Shown in pieces: positions 1 to 9,900 of a stretch of DNA of 64,000 nucleotides; position 1 is the stretch's first letter, and the number at the start of each line of letters is the position of its first letter. Source of the DNA: VRUE01 sp035557635. GTDB taxonomy: Bacteria > Actinomycetota > Thermoleophilia > Solirubrobacterales > 70-9. The translations under genes were made by a program, and so were the position numbers. The notes beneath the pieces were generated by a model that was not told the DNA's origin, did no database searches, and saw only the letters and a list, made by a program, of their open reading frames with translations. The stretch lies in contig DATMDR010000017.1 in the NCBI GenBank assembly GCA_035557635.1, positions 60,995 through 124,994 on the forward strand. Direction: 5' to 3'.

Positions 1-53
1 CCTCCGGCATCGAGGCCTTCCGAAGACTCCGCTCCCCCAGACCTTGCCTAGCG

Positions 54-791
54 TCACTCATTTTCATCGAGGGCTACTCGACGAACCTCATTAAGCCATG
101 CGTGCAGGTCGTTGAGGACTTCAAGCGATGCCTGCGCGTCCACATGCTTGATCGTCAGCCCCTCATGCACGACTGCATTCCGACGCTTACGATGGTCGAC
201 GTAGCCGGGCCACCAAGGGGCATCCTGAATTCGCTCACCAGTGAGGAGCTGAAGCAAAGATTTGGATTGCTTGTCCTGAAGCGTCGCCGGACGGCGGATG
301 AGGGAATCGGCATCTACGTCTGGATACTTCAGCCGCAGGAGCGACTCAAGGGTTTCGACGATCAGTAGCTCGCAAGCCGTTTGGGCCCTAATCACCGCTA
401 GCTCATCCCGACCTTGCTTGAGGAGCTCAATGGCCTCCTTCCCGATATGCCGCGACGAGGGCCCGCGCCACCATGGGGCGAGGTATCCCAAGACCTTTGC
501 CGGCTCAGGCGATAGACCAGCCGCTCGTCGGATCTTGTTCAGAGTCCAAGTCGCGTCGGCAATAGCCTGTTCTGCCGTTTTGGCCTCAACACGCACTGAA
601 AAGACCGCGTCAGCCTCGCCATCGTCGTCAAGTTCGGTGTGAATCTCAAAATTCTCAGCCGGAACAACTTGGTGCGCTGCAGCCTTCACCGCGTCCTTCT
701 CGGTCAAGTGCAGAGAGAGATGGACCTGCCATCGCCCTGGATCGCTCGATCCATGCGGAGGGTCATAGTGCTCTTCTAGCCAGCCGACCAT
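54..791 (-). CDS. Hypothetical protein with C-terminal HEPN-like motif
   Basis: A 245-residue soluble protein with no signal peptide. The C-terminal half is helical and contains RNAVVH at about residues 204-209, which fits the R-x4-6-H motif of HEPN domains. HEPN domains occur in RNases of toxin-antitoxin and abortive-infection systems and also in non-catalytic helical proteins. The N-terminal half is not recognised. It has no obvious partner gene in the window: the next genes on the same strand encode small membrane proteins. The HEPN assignment rests on one short motif plus helical context and is tentative. Confidence 0.6.
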   Translation of the reverse strand: MVGWLEEHYDPPHGSSDPGRWQVHLSLHLTEKDAVKAAAHQVVPAENFEIHTELDDDGEADAVFSVRVEAKTAEQAIADATWTLNKIRRAAGLSPEPAKVLGYLAPWWRGPSSRHIGKEAIELLKQGRDELAVIRAQTACELLIVETLESLLRLKYPDVDADSLIRRPATLQDKQSKSLLQLLTGERIQDAPWWPGYVDHRKRRNAVVHEGLTIKHVDAQASLEVLNDLHAWLNEVRRVALDENE

Positions 792-947
792 CAGCTGACC
801 GCGACAGCAGAGGAGCCCGCAGCGCCGTCAGAGTTCGCTGGAACTTCGGCCGTTGTGCCCCTGAAGCCGCTTACCCCCATGTCGCCTCCTGCGCCTCCGC
901 TACCAGCTCGGATTCACGTAGGCCATCGCTCATAACGAGCAGAGATG

Positions 948-1169
948 TCAGTTGTCGTGATGGAAGCCTGCGAGACGATGGGGACGGCGAGCCCGCGGAA
1001 ACTCGGGGAGTCGATCGGCGCAGTAGCCAACAGCAGCGCCACCCACAACGGCGACGAGGCCGAGGGCGGCAACGGCAATGCCAGCACCTGCATTCAGACC
1101 GTTGAGAAGAAGAACCAACCCAATGACCGCAGCGATCGGGACCGCGAATAGGGCGATGCGGATTGCCAT
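948..1169 (-). CDS. Small two-helix membrane protein
   Basis: A 73-residue protein starting at ATG 1169. The longer open frame upstream of this ATG is Arg/His-rich and overlaps the coding frame of the neighbouring gene, so it is not credible. Residues 4-23 and about 30-50 are hydrophobic, forming two membrane segments, followed by a basic tail. It lies 14 nt downstream of another small membrane protein on the same strand, so the two are probably co-transcribed. The function is unknown. Confidence 0.6.
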   Translation of the reverse strand: MAIRIALFAVPIAAVIGLVLLLNGLNAGAGIAVAALGLVAVVGGAAVGYCADRLPEFPRARRPHRLAGFHHDN

Positions 1170-1183
1170 GTAGCCAGTGTAGA

Positions 1184-1399
1184 TCACGCTAGGGCGTCGA
1201 TCACTAGGACGAGGGTTCCGAGGCCGAAGCCGAAAAAGAAGCCGATGGCGGTCGCGTGCTCGATCTCGGGTTTTGTGCGGCCGGCAAGGACGGCTGCATA
1301 GTGCGCGGCGCCGCCAAAGAGGCCCGTGAACCCGATCAAGACAGCGACCGCGCCAGAGAGGGTGTCGGTGAAGATGCCGCCGAGAACAAGCCCGATCAC
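1184..1399 (-). CDS. Small two-helix membrane protein
   Basis: A 71-residue, almost wholly hydrophobic protein. Two membrane segments rich in Gly, Leu and Val (about residues 2-35 and 48-68) are separated by a short polar loop containing RTKPEIEHA. It is the upstream partner of the 73-residue membrane protein 14 nt away. No family is recognised. The clean hydrophobic profile, compared with the charged, disordered shadow frames over the same bases, supports real coding. Confidence 0.6.
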   Translation of the reverse strand: MIGLVLGGIFTDTLSGAVAVLIGFTGLFGGAAHYAAVLAGRTKPEIEHATAIGFFFGFGLGTLVLVIDALA

Positions 1400-1465
1400 A
1401 GTCGCAGAGACTACGGCCAGCAGCGGACAAAACCTCTCACAACCTCAGTGCGAATCCCTCGGCAC

Positions 1466-2758
1466 TCAGTGCAGCGTGGCGCCGACGCCGTGCTGGCGGA
1501 ACTCGGCGAGCATCTCGCCCATCGACTCGACGTCGCAGGAGACCATCGAGGGCCAGGGCTTCTCCGGGTGCTCGTCGAGGGTCTTGTAGCCGTTGCCGCT
1601 GATCACGGCGACGACGGTCTCGTCGGGGCCGAGCTTGCCTTCGGCGGCGAGCTTCGCCGTCGAGGCCACCGTGGTGCCGCCGGCGGGCTCGGTGAGGATG
1701 CCCTCGGTGGCGCCGAGCAGGTCGATTGCCTCGAAGATCTCCTCGTCGGTGACGGTCGCCGCCGAGCCGCCGCGCGACATCACCGCGTCGACGACGAGCG
1801 GCCCGTCGCCCGGGGCGCCGATCGCCAGCGAGTGGGCGGCTGTGTGCGGCGTCTGCGGCTGGATCTCCCCTGAGCCGTCGAGGATCGCACCGGCGATCGG
1901 TCCGCAGCCGTCGGGCTGGGCGGCATGGATCTTGGTGGCGGCGGTCTCCGACAGCCCCACCTTTTCCAGCTCCTGGAGACCCTTGTGAACGCGCGAGGAA
2001 AGGGTTCCTCCCGCGGCAGGGATGACGAAGTGGTCGGGCGAGATCCAGTCGAGTTTCTCGACGACCTCATAGGCGACCGTCTTCGCCCCCTCGGCGTAGA
2101 ACGGGCGCAGGGTGATGTTGGCGAACTGGATGCCGCTGGCGAGGGCGAGCTCGCGGCAGGCGCGGTTGGCCTGGTCGTAATTGCCATCGAGCTGGATCAC
2201 GGCGGCGCCGAGCGCACGGCAGGCGCGTGCCTTGCCGGGCTCCAGGTTGCTCGGGTAGAAGACGTAGGCGGTGACGCCGGCCTTGGCCGCCAGCGAGGCG
2301 ACCGCGGTGCCGACGTTCCCGGTCGAGACGCAGCCGATCTCCTCTTTGCCCAGCTCCAGCAGCCGGGCGACTGCCATCGAGACGACGCGGTCCTTGTAGG
2401 AGAGGCTCGGGCGCTGGGTGCTGTCGTCCTTCAGGTAGAGCTTGCGCAGCCCCAGCTCGGCACCGAGGCGGTCGGCATGGATCAGCGGCGTGCGACCGCT
2501 GTAGAAGCCGACCCTGCGCTGCGCCCGCGCATCGAGGATCGGCAACAGCTCCTCGAAGCGCCAGATGTTGATCGCGCGCTCCGAGGTCGGCAACTCCGCT
2601 AGTCGGGCTTTCGCCAGCTCGTAGTCGTAGTCGATGTCCAGCCCCTGTCCGCAGCCGAGGCACTTGAAGGTCGTGTCCGTCAGCGGCAGGCGCTGACCGC
2701 AGTCCCGGCAGACGAGCTCCGTAGCGCAAGATCGGGTCTCTTCAGCAAACGGGCTCAT
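1466..2758 (-). CDS. thrC: Threonine synthase
   Basis: A PLP enzyme that converts O-phosphohomoserine to L-threonine, the last step of threonine synthesis in the cytoplasm. The 430-residue protein has an N-terminal zinc ribbon (Cys17, Cys20, Cys33, Cys36), as in many actinobacterial and archaeal threonine synthases. The fold-type II PLP lysine is in SYKDR (Lys122), and a phosphate-binding stretch STGNVGTAVAS lies near residue 150. Length matches the family. A promoter with a 17-nt spacer ends just upstream, giving a very short leader of about 9 nt without a Shine-Dalgarno sequence. No other threonine gene is adjacent. Confidence 0.95.
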   Translation of the reverse strand: MSPFAEETRSCATELVCRDCGQRLPLTDTTFKCLGCGQGLDIDYDYELAKARLAELPTSERAINIWRFEELLPILDARAQRRVGFYSGRTPLIHADRLGAELGLRKLYLKDDSTQRPSLSYKDRVVSMAVARLLELGKEEIGCVSTGNVGTAVASLAAKAGVTAYVFYPSNLEPGKARACRALGAAVIQLDGNYDQANRACRELALASGIQFANITLRPFYAEGAKTVAYEVVEKLDWISPDHFVIPAAGGTLSSRVHKGLQELEKVGLSETAATKIHAAQPDGCGPIAGAILDGSGEIQPQTPHTAAHSLAIGAPGDGPLVVDAVMSRGGSAATVTDEEIFEAIDLLGATEGILTEPAGGTTVASTAKLAAEGKLGPDETVVAVISGNGYKTLDEHPEKPWPSMVSCDVESMGEMLAEFRQHGVGATLH

Positions 2759-2773
2759 AGAGGCATCCGTCGC

Positions 2774-2802
2774 GGTATAACAGATCTGGTGGTAGCGATC
2801 AA
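2774..2802 (-). promoter_or_regulatory. Promoter of threonine synthase
   Basis: On the minus strand, TTGATC (2797-2802) and TATACC (2774-2779) are separated by 17 nt, a good match to a housekeeping sigma-70-type promoter. The expected start is near 2767, only about 9 nt before the thrC ATG. Confidence 0.6.
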
Positions 2803-2878
2803 GCTTTCCTGCGCATTCTGAGGACCCGTTGAACCCCAGACGAGTCTAGAGGCAAAGCGCTGCGAAGGAAACCGTAGG

Positions 2879-2917
2879 GACCCGGCCAACGGAAACGCGG
2901 CTTCCGTTGGCCGGGTC
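2879..2917 (-). terminator. Strong hairpin terminator
   Basis: A perfect 16-bp stem (2879-2894 with 2902-2917) and a 7-nt loop. On the minus strand a modestly T-rich stretch follows. It ends the transcript that begins near 3259, not thrC, whose promoter lies further downstream. Confidence 0.6.
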
Positions 2918-3259
2918 CTATCGACCGCGCCTCCCCGGCGGCGGTCGGAGCTACGGTTTGCGTCGGGGCTCCAAACAGGCCCCCCGGCGCGATTGCGCTT
3001 GCGACCGTCTGAGCTTGCCGTGACCGGGCCCCGCGACCCGTTGGGACGGCGACTGCTCGACTGGGACTTGCCCGCACCAGCGGAGAGAGCGAAGCGGCCG
3101 GGTTGCGCTGAGGGCGTGAGGTGGGGCAGCGCCGACAGCGCATTCGCCTCCGTGCTCCCGTGAACCGCTTTCTCGACTCATTCCTAGCACTCCCATTGCT
3201 ATCGCAAGGCGAGTCGCCCTGACTGGGGGTTTCTCTCCGTGCTGGCTCGGTCGTCAGCA
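2879..3259 (-). ncRNA. Candidate structured non-coding RNA, about 380 nt
   Basis: A stretch of about 380 nt bounded by a strong promoter (3266-3295) and a 16-bp terminator-like stem (2879-2917), separate from the thrC promoter further downstream. The interior is rich in inverted repeats, for example a cgaccgc/gcggtcg hairpin at about 2922-2947. I compared it by eye with RNase P RNA, tmRNA, 6S, SRP RNA, T-box and common riboswitch signatures and found none. A 153-codon frame starts at the predicted +1, but its product is low-complexity Arg/Ser/Pro/Ala and runs through the terminator. RNA is therefore favoured, though a leaderless peptide cannot be excluded. Confidence 0.45.
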
Positions 3260-3265
3260 TCGGTA

Positions 3266-3295
3266 GGTATAACAGAAGAACCTTCGATCAGTCAA
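3266..3295 (-). promoter_or_regulatory. Promoter of the candidate ncRNA
   Basis: TTGACT (3290-3295) and TATACC (3266-3271) on the minus strand with an 18-nt spacer. The surrounding bases are unusually AT-rich for this genome. No convincing protein gene starts downstream before the terminator at 2917. Confidence 0.55.
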
Positions 3296-3404
3296 GTCTT
3301 TTCAATCCAAATTTAGAAATTCTCGGTGGCCCCGCAGACGGTCGGGCTACGCCGCTCGCCATGGGGGAAGCTCGGGCTTGGATGCAGGTAGGGCAGAGCG
3401 CACA

Positions 3405-3476
3405 CAGAGCGTGGCCGACACGTCGCCGGCCACGCTCTGCGTTGCCACTCCTTGCATCCCCCGCTAGCGGGGGATG
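3405..3476 (-). terminator. Two hairpins ending the surface-protein operon
   Basis: A perfect 22-bp palindrome (3455-3476) lies 4 nt past the stop of the collagen-like gene. A second perfect 13-bp stem (3405-3417 with 3427-3439) follows further downstream. Together they probably end transcription of the three-gene operon that begins near 10.4 kb. Confidence 0.55.
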
Positions 3477-3480
3477 ACCG

Positions 3481-4194
3481 TCAGGGTGCCATCACTGCCC
3501 AGGAGCCTTTGGCATAGCTTTTCTCGCCAAAGATACGGAAGGGCAGTACAGCTCCGAATTTCTCAGCGCCTTCGGCCACTTCTGGATCGGTGAAGTTGAA
3601 CTGGGCTTCTTTTTCGACCACGGGATATACACAGAGGCTTCCTGCTGTGGCTTTTGGTTCCGCCGCGGTGCCCGGGCATTCTTCTTCGAAGGCTTCGGTT
3701 CCACCCGGCAGAGGCAAGACTTCCCCGCTAGGGGTAACCATTACCGGGAGAGGTGGCGTCTGCATGTCGTAGTAGATGGTCGGGGCAGATGCAAGTGGGA
3801 AAGCGAAGGTGATTGGCACCATCGAGTAGTCGTCCACGGGTTCTTCGCTAATTTCCGCGCGGCCGCCCGAGGTACCCCAAACCCCGGTCAGCGATTTGCC
3901 GCTGGGAAGCGATTCGACGAAACCGCTGAAGCCGGTTGCGCCAGTGGGGCCCGTTGCGCCAGCTGCCCCGTTAGCCCCATTTTGGCCGCCCGGCCCAGGT
4001 GGACCCTGGGGGCCCTGAGGGCCCTGGGGCCCCGCTTTGCCTTTCAGGGCTTTCAGGACGCTTGGCTTTATCTGTTTGGTAGAGGTGATCAGGTATTTGT
4101 TCGCGGCCCAGGCGCCTCCGCTGATCGCAAATACAAGCGCGAGAGTGGCAATCAGGCCCGCGACGGAAAAGCGCTGTCGCATCATCGAGAACAT
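3481..4194 (-). CDS. Secreted collagen-like repeat protein
   Basis: A 237-residue protein. Residues about 8-30 form a signal peptide or membrane anchor ending near GAWAA. A short basic segment is followed by a collagen-type Gly-X-Y run of roughly 12 triplets (about residues 55-90, GPQGPQGPQGPPGP and onward), then a C-terminal domain of about 145 residues that I do not recognise. It is the last gene of a three-gene operon, 10 nt downstream of the 901-residue secreted protein. Collagen-like runs in bacteria usually form trimeric stalks, so a surface or matrix role is inferred. The function is unknown. Confidence 0.75.
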   Translation of the reverse strand: MFSMMRQRFSVAGLIATLALVFAISGGAWAANKYLITSTKQIKPSVLKALKGKAGPQGPQGPQGPPGPGGQNGANGAAGATGPTGATGFSGFVESLPSGKSLTGVWGTSGGRAEISEEPVDDYSMVPITFAFPLASAPTIYYDMQTPPLPVMVTPSGEVLPLPGGTEAFEEECPGTAAEPKATAGSLCVYPVVEKEAQFNFTDPEVAEGAEKFGAVLPFRIFGEKSYAKGSWAVMAP

Positions 4195-4204
4195 CTACTC
4201 CTCC

Positions 4205-6910
4205 CTATGGCTTCTTTTGGGTGTTCCTGCGCCGCTTCTGGGCGCAATCGTTTTGCAAGGTCGGGTTCCGGTCGATGCTCCGACCGTTGTGAGCGTCCAG
4301 CTCCACCTCGACGCGTCCTGCGCCCTTACAGAGGTTGCGACTGTTGACGAGAAGACCCTTACCGCCGCCCTGCATCGTCAGGACGAGCCGAGTGAGCGGG
4401 GCGTCCGGCACCACCGCAAAGGTCGTCCTGATCCCCCCACCTTTGATCGAGTCGATCCGACCCACCGCGTCGATCTCGATCGAGCCCCCCAACGCGATCA
4501 CTAGATCGGGTAGCGTGTTGTTCGAGGACCGCAGGTAGACCGGCCCTCTCAGCGGCTCGTCGAGCAGCGGCGTCGTCGCCTTGGCGAAGCCGTATATCGA
4601 GCCCTTGGGACAGCCATCCTGGGCGAACTGGACCCGCGTACAGACCGTCCTTATGTGCTCTTGGTCGAGGAACTCAGAGCGTGGCAGGGCCACCTGGGCG
4701 CTAGCGATGTTGGCATCGCCCTTCCGGGGGCGGAGCACCGCTCGCAGTCTCGGATGAGCGCCACGGTTGGTCTTGCCGAACAGACGCAGGGAGAGCGTCG
4801 GCCTGAAGCCGAGATCCCGGCAGCCGCCCACCTGGAAGCGCGACCTGGGGGTCGCGAGCTGACCTGTCACCGAAGCCACTTTGGAATCGACTTGCATCTC
4901 CGTGCAGCTCGTGGGGTTAAGAGCGAACCGACGCCGGTCGAGCTCAACATGAATCGTGCGGTAGGTGACCGGCACTCCTTCGAGGATCTGGGGAAGAGGA
5001 TCGGATGCGACCGTGGCCCTGGCTGTAGTGGGGTTGATTCGGATTGCCGCGCGGGTGACGACGGTGCCGAAGTCGAAGGGACCGGCCTGGGCAGGAGCTT
5101 TGACGACGAAGCTGTACGGGGCCCCCTTATATGGACCCGAGAGATAGGCGAGAATCGGGTCCTTGCCGGGCTGGGGTAGCCACAGCGGAGCTGCACCTGG
5201 CCCTGTTGCGACCCTGCCGATACCCACTCGAGAGGCAGGCGGACAGCTTCCGGTCTCCGCCGCCACGCCTTCGCAGAGCGTGACTCCGGCGAGCTTGGCC
5301 GAGAGGCCACGCGGCGGGGAGAGCGCGAGGGCGGAGATGTTCTGTTCGCGCGATTCGCGGGTCAGGGTCATGGTGAAGGCTGCAAAGGCACCAGCTACCG
5401 GATTGGCGGTGCCGGCCGAGAGCTCTGGCGAGAAGCCGCCGGTCTCGCAGCCACGGTCGAATGACATCGGAGTTGCCCCTGCGACCGGCGAGCGCCCCGA
5501 CCAGGGCGTGAACTCATAGTGGGTGAGGTAGGCGCCGCAGGATTGAGGGGCGGCGAGGGGGGCACGTGGCCCCGACTTGAAGTGCAGTCTGAACTCCCGC
5601 ACGGGCTCCTGCGGCAGCCCTTCGCTCTCTGCCGTGCCAGTGAAGCTCGTGCTGAGCTGCCCCGTTACCGGATCGGCCTCGACCTCGCCAGGGAGCTTCA
5701 AATGAAGGCCGAGTTCGTCTGACACGAGCCAGACGCCGAAGAGGTTTCCTTTCACCGGCGTGCGCTGGAAGACCGCGCCATCGATCACTCTCGCGAGAGA
5801 GGGCGAGTCGATTTCAACCGTTGCGATCTTCGAGGCGCTTGGGCAGCTGGCAGGTCCAGAGGTCCCAAGCCCGACCTCCACGGCGCTGCAAGCCGCGAGA
5901 CCGTCGGCGGCGCCTGGAGCGATCGTCATCCCCTGGGGCAGGACGACCCTGGCGTAACGGAGTTGAGAGGTGGCGATACTGCCGGCGTTTTCGTCCTGGG
6001 GGAGCGCGAGGCGAACATCGAGCCCGGTTGGGGCAGCTGCCTCCCCCGAGCTGGGCGTGACTGTCAGGGTTGGATCGAAATCGAGTTTCCCGCACCCGGC
6101 CATCGCCGGCAACGAGGCGATCGCCGTCGATGGTTGGTCGGGCAGGGCGTAGCTGCGGGCGATCATGCCGATCTCGAGCGGCGCTCCGCAGCGGGTTGGA
6201 TTGGTCAAGAACGGCGCCGGTATGAGACCGCTGTCCCGAGGAGCGCCCCCGGGCGACGTGCAGGGTTCGCCACCGCAATGAAGTGCCTCATACGGCGTGA
6301 TCCGGAGCGGATCGTGACTGGAGGCAGCTGGCACTCCCCACAAGGTCGTCGTCGCCGCCAAGAGGGGAATCAGCGAACCGGCCCCTTCAATCGTCGCCCT
6401 CAATCCGTAATCGCCTTCTGAGCGAACTCGGATGTCGATGAAGGTGGGGAAGACTTCTGCGATCAGCCCGAGGCGAGCGACTGCTTCGTCGCCGGGCGGC
6501 TCCATGTTGTAGACGGGCTCGATGAAGGTTCTCGCGCCGCCTTCGTTGAAGACCGTCACTTCGGAGATGCCGACTTGCGACCCGATCGGGCAGGAGCCCT
6601 CGCCACTGGGGTCGTTGACGTCAGTGAGGACCAGCTGCGCGGCGGTGCACTTGGGAACCACGTTCGGATTGCCCGTGAGACCTGGTGGGGAATCGATGAC
6701 GATCTCGCGAGTCGTCGCATGCAGCAGGCCGCTGGGTTCCCTTTTCAGGTCGAAGCTGGTGACGAAGTCAGGATGGTCCCCTGCCTGATTCGTCGACAGC
6801 GAGGCGCTGAATGATTTGATGCCGTAGTCGCTGACGTCGGCTCGCGCGCTCGTCGCGAAGGCAAGCGTCACCAAGAAAGCCAGGACAGAGAGAAGTGCAG
6901 GGCGCCTCAT
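4205..6910 (-). CDS. Large secreted repeat protein, family of unknown function
   Basis: A 901-residue protein with a clear N-terminal signal peptide (cleavage near SARAD, residue 24) and no other membrane segment. It is beta-rich with spaced Cys residues and a Lys/Arg-rich C-terminus. It is clearly paralogous to the 980-residue protein at 29251-32193: both share, near the C-terminus, HPKLRAVL, DANI, HIRTVCT and PLLD-PL-GPVY blocks. Its ATG overlaps the stop of the upstream propeller gene by 4 bp, and the collagen-like gene follows after 10 nt, so the three are co-expressed. No enzymatic motif is visible. A cell-envelope or adhesion role is inferred only from context. Confidence 0.75.
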   Translation of the reverse strand: MRRPALLSVLAFLVTLAFATSARADVSDYGIKSFSASLSTNQAGDHPDFVTSFDLKREPSGLLHATTREIVIDSPPGLTGNPNVVPKCTAAQLVLTDVNDPSGEGSCPIGSQVGISEVTVFNEGGARTFIEPVYNMEPPGDEAVARLGLIAEVFPTFIDIRVRSEGDYGLRATIEGAGSLIPLLAATTTLWGVPAASSHDPLRITPYEALHCGGEPCTSPGGAPRDSGLIPAPFLTNPTRCGAPLEIGMIARSYALPDQPSTAIASLPAMAGCGKLDFDPTLTVTPSSGEAAAPTGLDVRLALPQDENAGSIATSQLRYARVVLPQGMTIAPGAADGLAACSAVEVGLGTSGPASCPSASKIATVEIDSPSLARVIDGAVFQRTPVKGNLFGVWLVSDELGLHLKLPGEVEADPVTGQLSTSFTGTAESEGLPQEPVREFRLHFKSGPRAPLAAPQSCGAYLTHYEFTPWSGRSPVAGATPMSFDRGCETGGFSPELSAGTANPVAGAFAAFTMTLTRESREQNISALALSPPRGLSAKLAGVTLCEGVAAETGSCPPASRVGIGRVATGPGAAPLWLPQPGKDPILAYLSGPYKGAPYSFVVKAPAQAGPFDFGTVVTRAAIRINPTTARATVASDPLPQILEGVPVTYRTIHVELDRRRFALNPTSCTEMQVDSKVASVTGQLATPRSRFQVGGCRDLGFRPTLSLRLFGKTNRGAHPRLRAVLRPRKGDANIASAQVALPRSEFLDQEHIRTVCTRVQFAQDGCPKGSIYGFAKATTPLLDEPLRGPVYLRSSNNTLPDLVIALGGSIEIDAVGRIDSIKGGGIRTTFAVVPDAPLTRLVLTMQGGGKGLLVNSRNLCKGAGRVEVELDAHNGRSIDRNPTLQNDCAQKRRRNTQKKP

Positions 6911-9900
6911 CGCGACGCTCCCCTCCTGCGGGACCCACGATGCTTCCTCACGCAGCGCACCTTGCCGCGACGCTTCACGGCGCGCTTGCCTTTCCTACAG
7001 CGGGGTCGCCGGTTGACGTTGCCTCCCCCCCGGAAGTCGGTGCTCGCAGCGTTGGGCAGGGTCGGAGTGGATCCGGGATCGCCCTGACAGGCATCCCCAA
7101 TGCACTGCGGAGCCACGGGTGAACTTGGGAAGCCGCCACCCACCCGCGCCGCGTAGATCGACGGCGTGCCGCCGGTGTCCTGAGACACCAGGATGTCGCC
7201 GGTATGGAAGAAGACGGCACTGCCGTCCGGGGTCATCCCGTACAGAAAATCGTCCGAACTGCTGTGACCGGATGAGATCAAGTGCAGACACCCTCCGTTC
7301 GCCGGACAATTCCCCCCTGCGTCGGCCTTCCACTCATAGACGTCCGTCTTGCTGTCGACGTCGCCGGGGACCAAGGCCTCGTCGCTCTGGAAGAAGACCG
7401 TCTCTCCGTCGGTGGTGACGTTGGGAATGCGTGAGATCGCATTCACCGGCGGCAGCGGGCTCAAGAGGGAGCCGAAGCGAGACTGCAGGCGGGCATCGGA
7501 GCTGGCCGGCGCCCCGATCGGACTGCAGGAGATGCATACCAGGCCGCCTTCAGTGGCGTCGTAGCGATAGACCTGCGTGTATCCCTCGCTGTCGTATGAC
7601 GGCGTCAGGTTCGCCCGTGACTCGAAGATCAGCACTGTGCCGTCGGGGGTCGTGCGGGAAGGATTGTTGGCCGGGCCGGTGAACCTTCCCTGGCCGGACG
7701 CCGCGACATCGCTCGTCCACAGCCCCAGCCCACCGACGAAATCGCCTTCCTGGATTTCATCCCCGGTGACGTCGGCGTGGTCCAGAGTGGCGATGAAGAC
7801 AGGTGCCCCCCCTTTCCATACGTAGAGGTTGTCTTTTCCGGCGACGCCGGCAACCCCATCGAGCTGTTTCGGGGAGACGAAGTAGACGTGGGACCCATCG
7901 GCGGAGACATTGACCACCGTCGATTCGCCACCGCCACCTATCTGCGTCGTTTTACCCGTGCTGGTGTCGAAGACGAAGATGTCGCCCCCTTCGAGAAAGA
8001 ACACCTTGTCACCATTCTCGGATACGCCCGCAAAGATGGTGTCCCCGCTCTCCACTTCTTGGGTCTCACTGTTGTCGAGCCGTACGTACATCGTCGCCCC
8101 AGCTTCGAAGACGACGGCAGATCCATCGGTTGATGCGCCGAGGTAAGTGGCGTCGGTAGCGGGAGCTATCTCCCCCGGCAACAGCGAGACGACGTGGGTC
8201 GGGCCGCCAGGCTGGCGGTCATAGATCGCCCTGACCCCGTCCGCCGGGGCATTTGGCTCGAGCCGAACCGCAGTCACGCCGTTGCCCAAGCCGGTGACAA
8301 AGACCACGTGGTTGCCGTCCGCGCTTATCCATTGACCCTGCGCATAGAGATCGTCCCCCAGGCTGCCGCGACCGATCGGTTCAACGCTGCCGCCTGGCCC
8401 TCGCAAGTAGAAGACCGCGTCGAAGGCGTCTTTGCCCACGGCGAGACTGCCTTTGTCGCCCACGACGGTCCAGAAGGAGTAGCCATGACCGGCCGAAACG
8501 CCGCCCGGGTATGACTTCTGCGCCTGTGCGCCGCCGAGGCCGGCGAAGGTAGTCTGCCAACCGCCTTCCCCCCGCACCGCCTCATAGATGTCATAGAACC
8601 CGCTGCCGTCGAGCCCTGGCAGAGCGCCGCCCTCGACGCCGAAGATCACGCTGTCGCCGCCATCGGACGCCAGCGGCGTGGCGAAGCCCAGGCCAAGCGT
8701 GCCGAGCGTCGCGCCCGTAGGGATGCGCCCGTTCGTGCTCGGTGGCGAGACGAGCTCGTATGCTCTGCCGTCGGGCAGGCCAGATAGGGGTGCCGGATAA
8801 GTGCTGAACCTGTGGACCAGACCTTCGGTGACGCATCCGGTGCCGACTTCGCACTCGTTGCTGGCAACGACCCTGAAGCGATAAGCGGTGCCGGGAGTCA
8901 AGCCGGTGGCCCAGCCCGAAACCGATACGAATGCGCCATTGGCCCCGATCGCCCCATCCGGAACCGGGACCCGCGTCGCGTTGGCGAAGCCATTGACCAG
9001 GAAGTCCTCCTCCTCGGTGTACTCGAAGCGATAGGTCGTGGGGAAGCCGTGCGGATTTACTTCAGCTCGCAGCACTGCTTCCGTATCGGTGATCTGGGTT
9101 GCGGTCTCGCCGGAGATCTCCGGCGGACCGCCCACCCGCGGCGCAAAGGCATAGAGATGCGAGTTGGACGCCGCGGTGCCCGAAGTGACGTAGACATAGC
9201 CGGCATTGGGACTGTCATACCCTGCTTCCCCGGGAGTGAGGGGATTGTCAACCGCGACATCGGCGTACAGGACGACTTTTTTCAGCGAGTGGGTCAGTTT
9301 GGTGATGAAGTCACCCGTCGCGCTGAACTGATACACGGCTTCGTTTTTTTCGACATCGCTCACATAGACGTCGCCATTTGACTGATCGACCGCTATACCA
9401 CCTTTGCCGAAACTGAAACCAAACCCTCCCTCAGGGACTTTGTCGGTTTTCAGCGCGTCCTGGTCGGACCCGTCTATCGTCAGCTTCAGGTGACCGTCGG
9501 TTCCGTCGAAGACATAAACTCGAGGTTTAAGTGGTTCATAGGGAGCGCGGGGGGAGCTCGTGACGTATACGTCATTGTTTGCACCGTAGACGTCTACTCC
9601 CTTCGCATCTGCAATGGGACCCCTCCCATCCAGCGAGCCCGTGCCGATCGTATCGTGGAGAAGTGCCGATCCGTTGGCAGCTGATTCGTACTCCGAGACG
9701 TGGTCCCCTAGAGCGACGTAAAGGTGATCGTTAGACGGATCGATCGCCAGCCCACTCCCTTCGGCGGTATTGTCCACGATGGACAGGGGCGTTGAGTAAG
9801 TGGACCCCAGGGTAGGCGGATACGAGTCGGGGCTGAAGAGCACCACCTGCTTCCCCGAGCCCGGCGGGCGGGTCTGTTCCTCGTGGACGTAGAGGTTCCC

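Noticed and set aside
2799..3260. 153-codon open frame opposite no other gene, with ATG close to the -10 box
   Set aside because: Its product is low-complexity Arg/Ser/Pro/Ala without domain or membrane pattern and it runs through a 16-bp terminator stem. A non-coding RNA explains promoter and terminator better.
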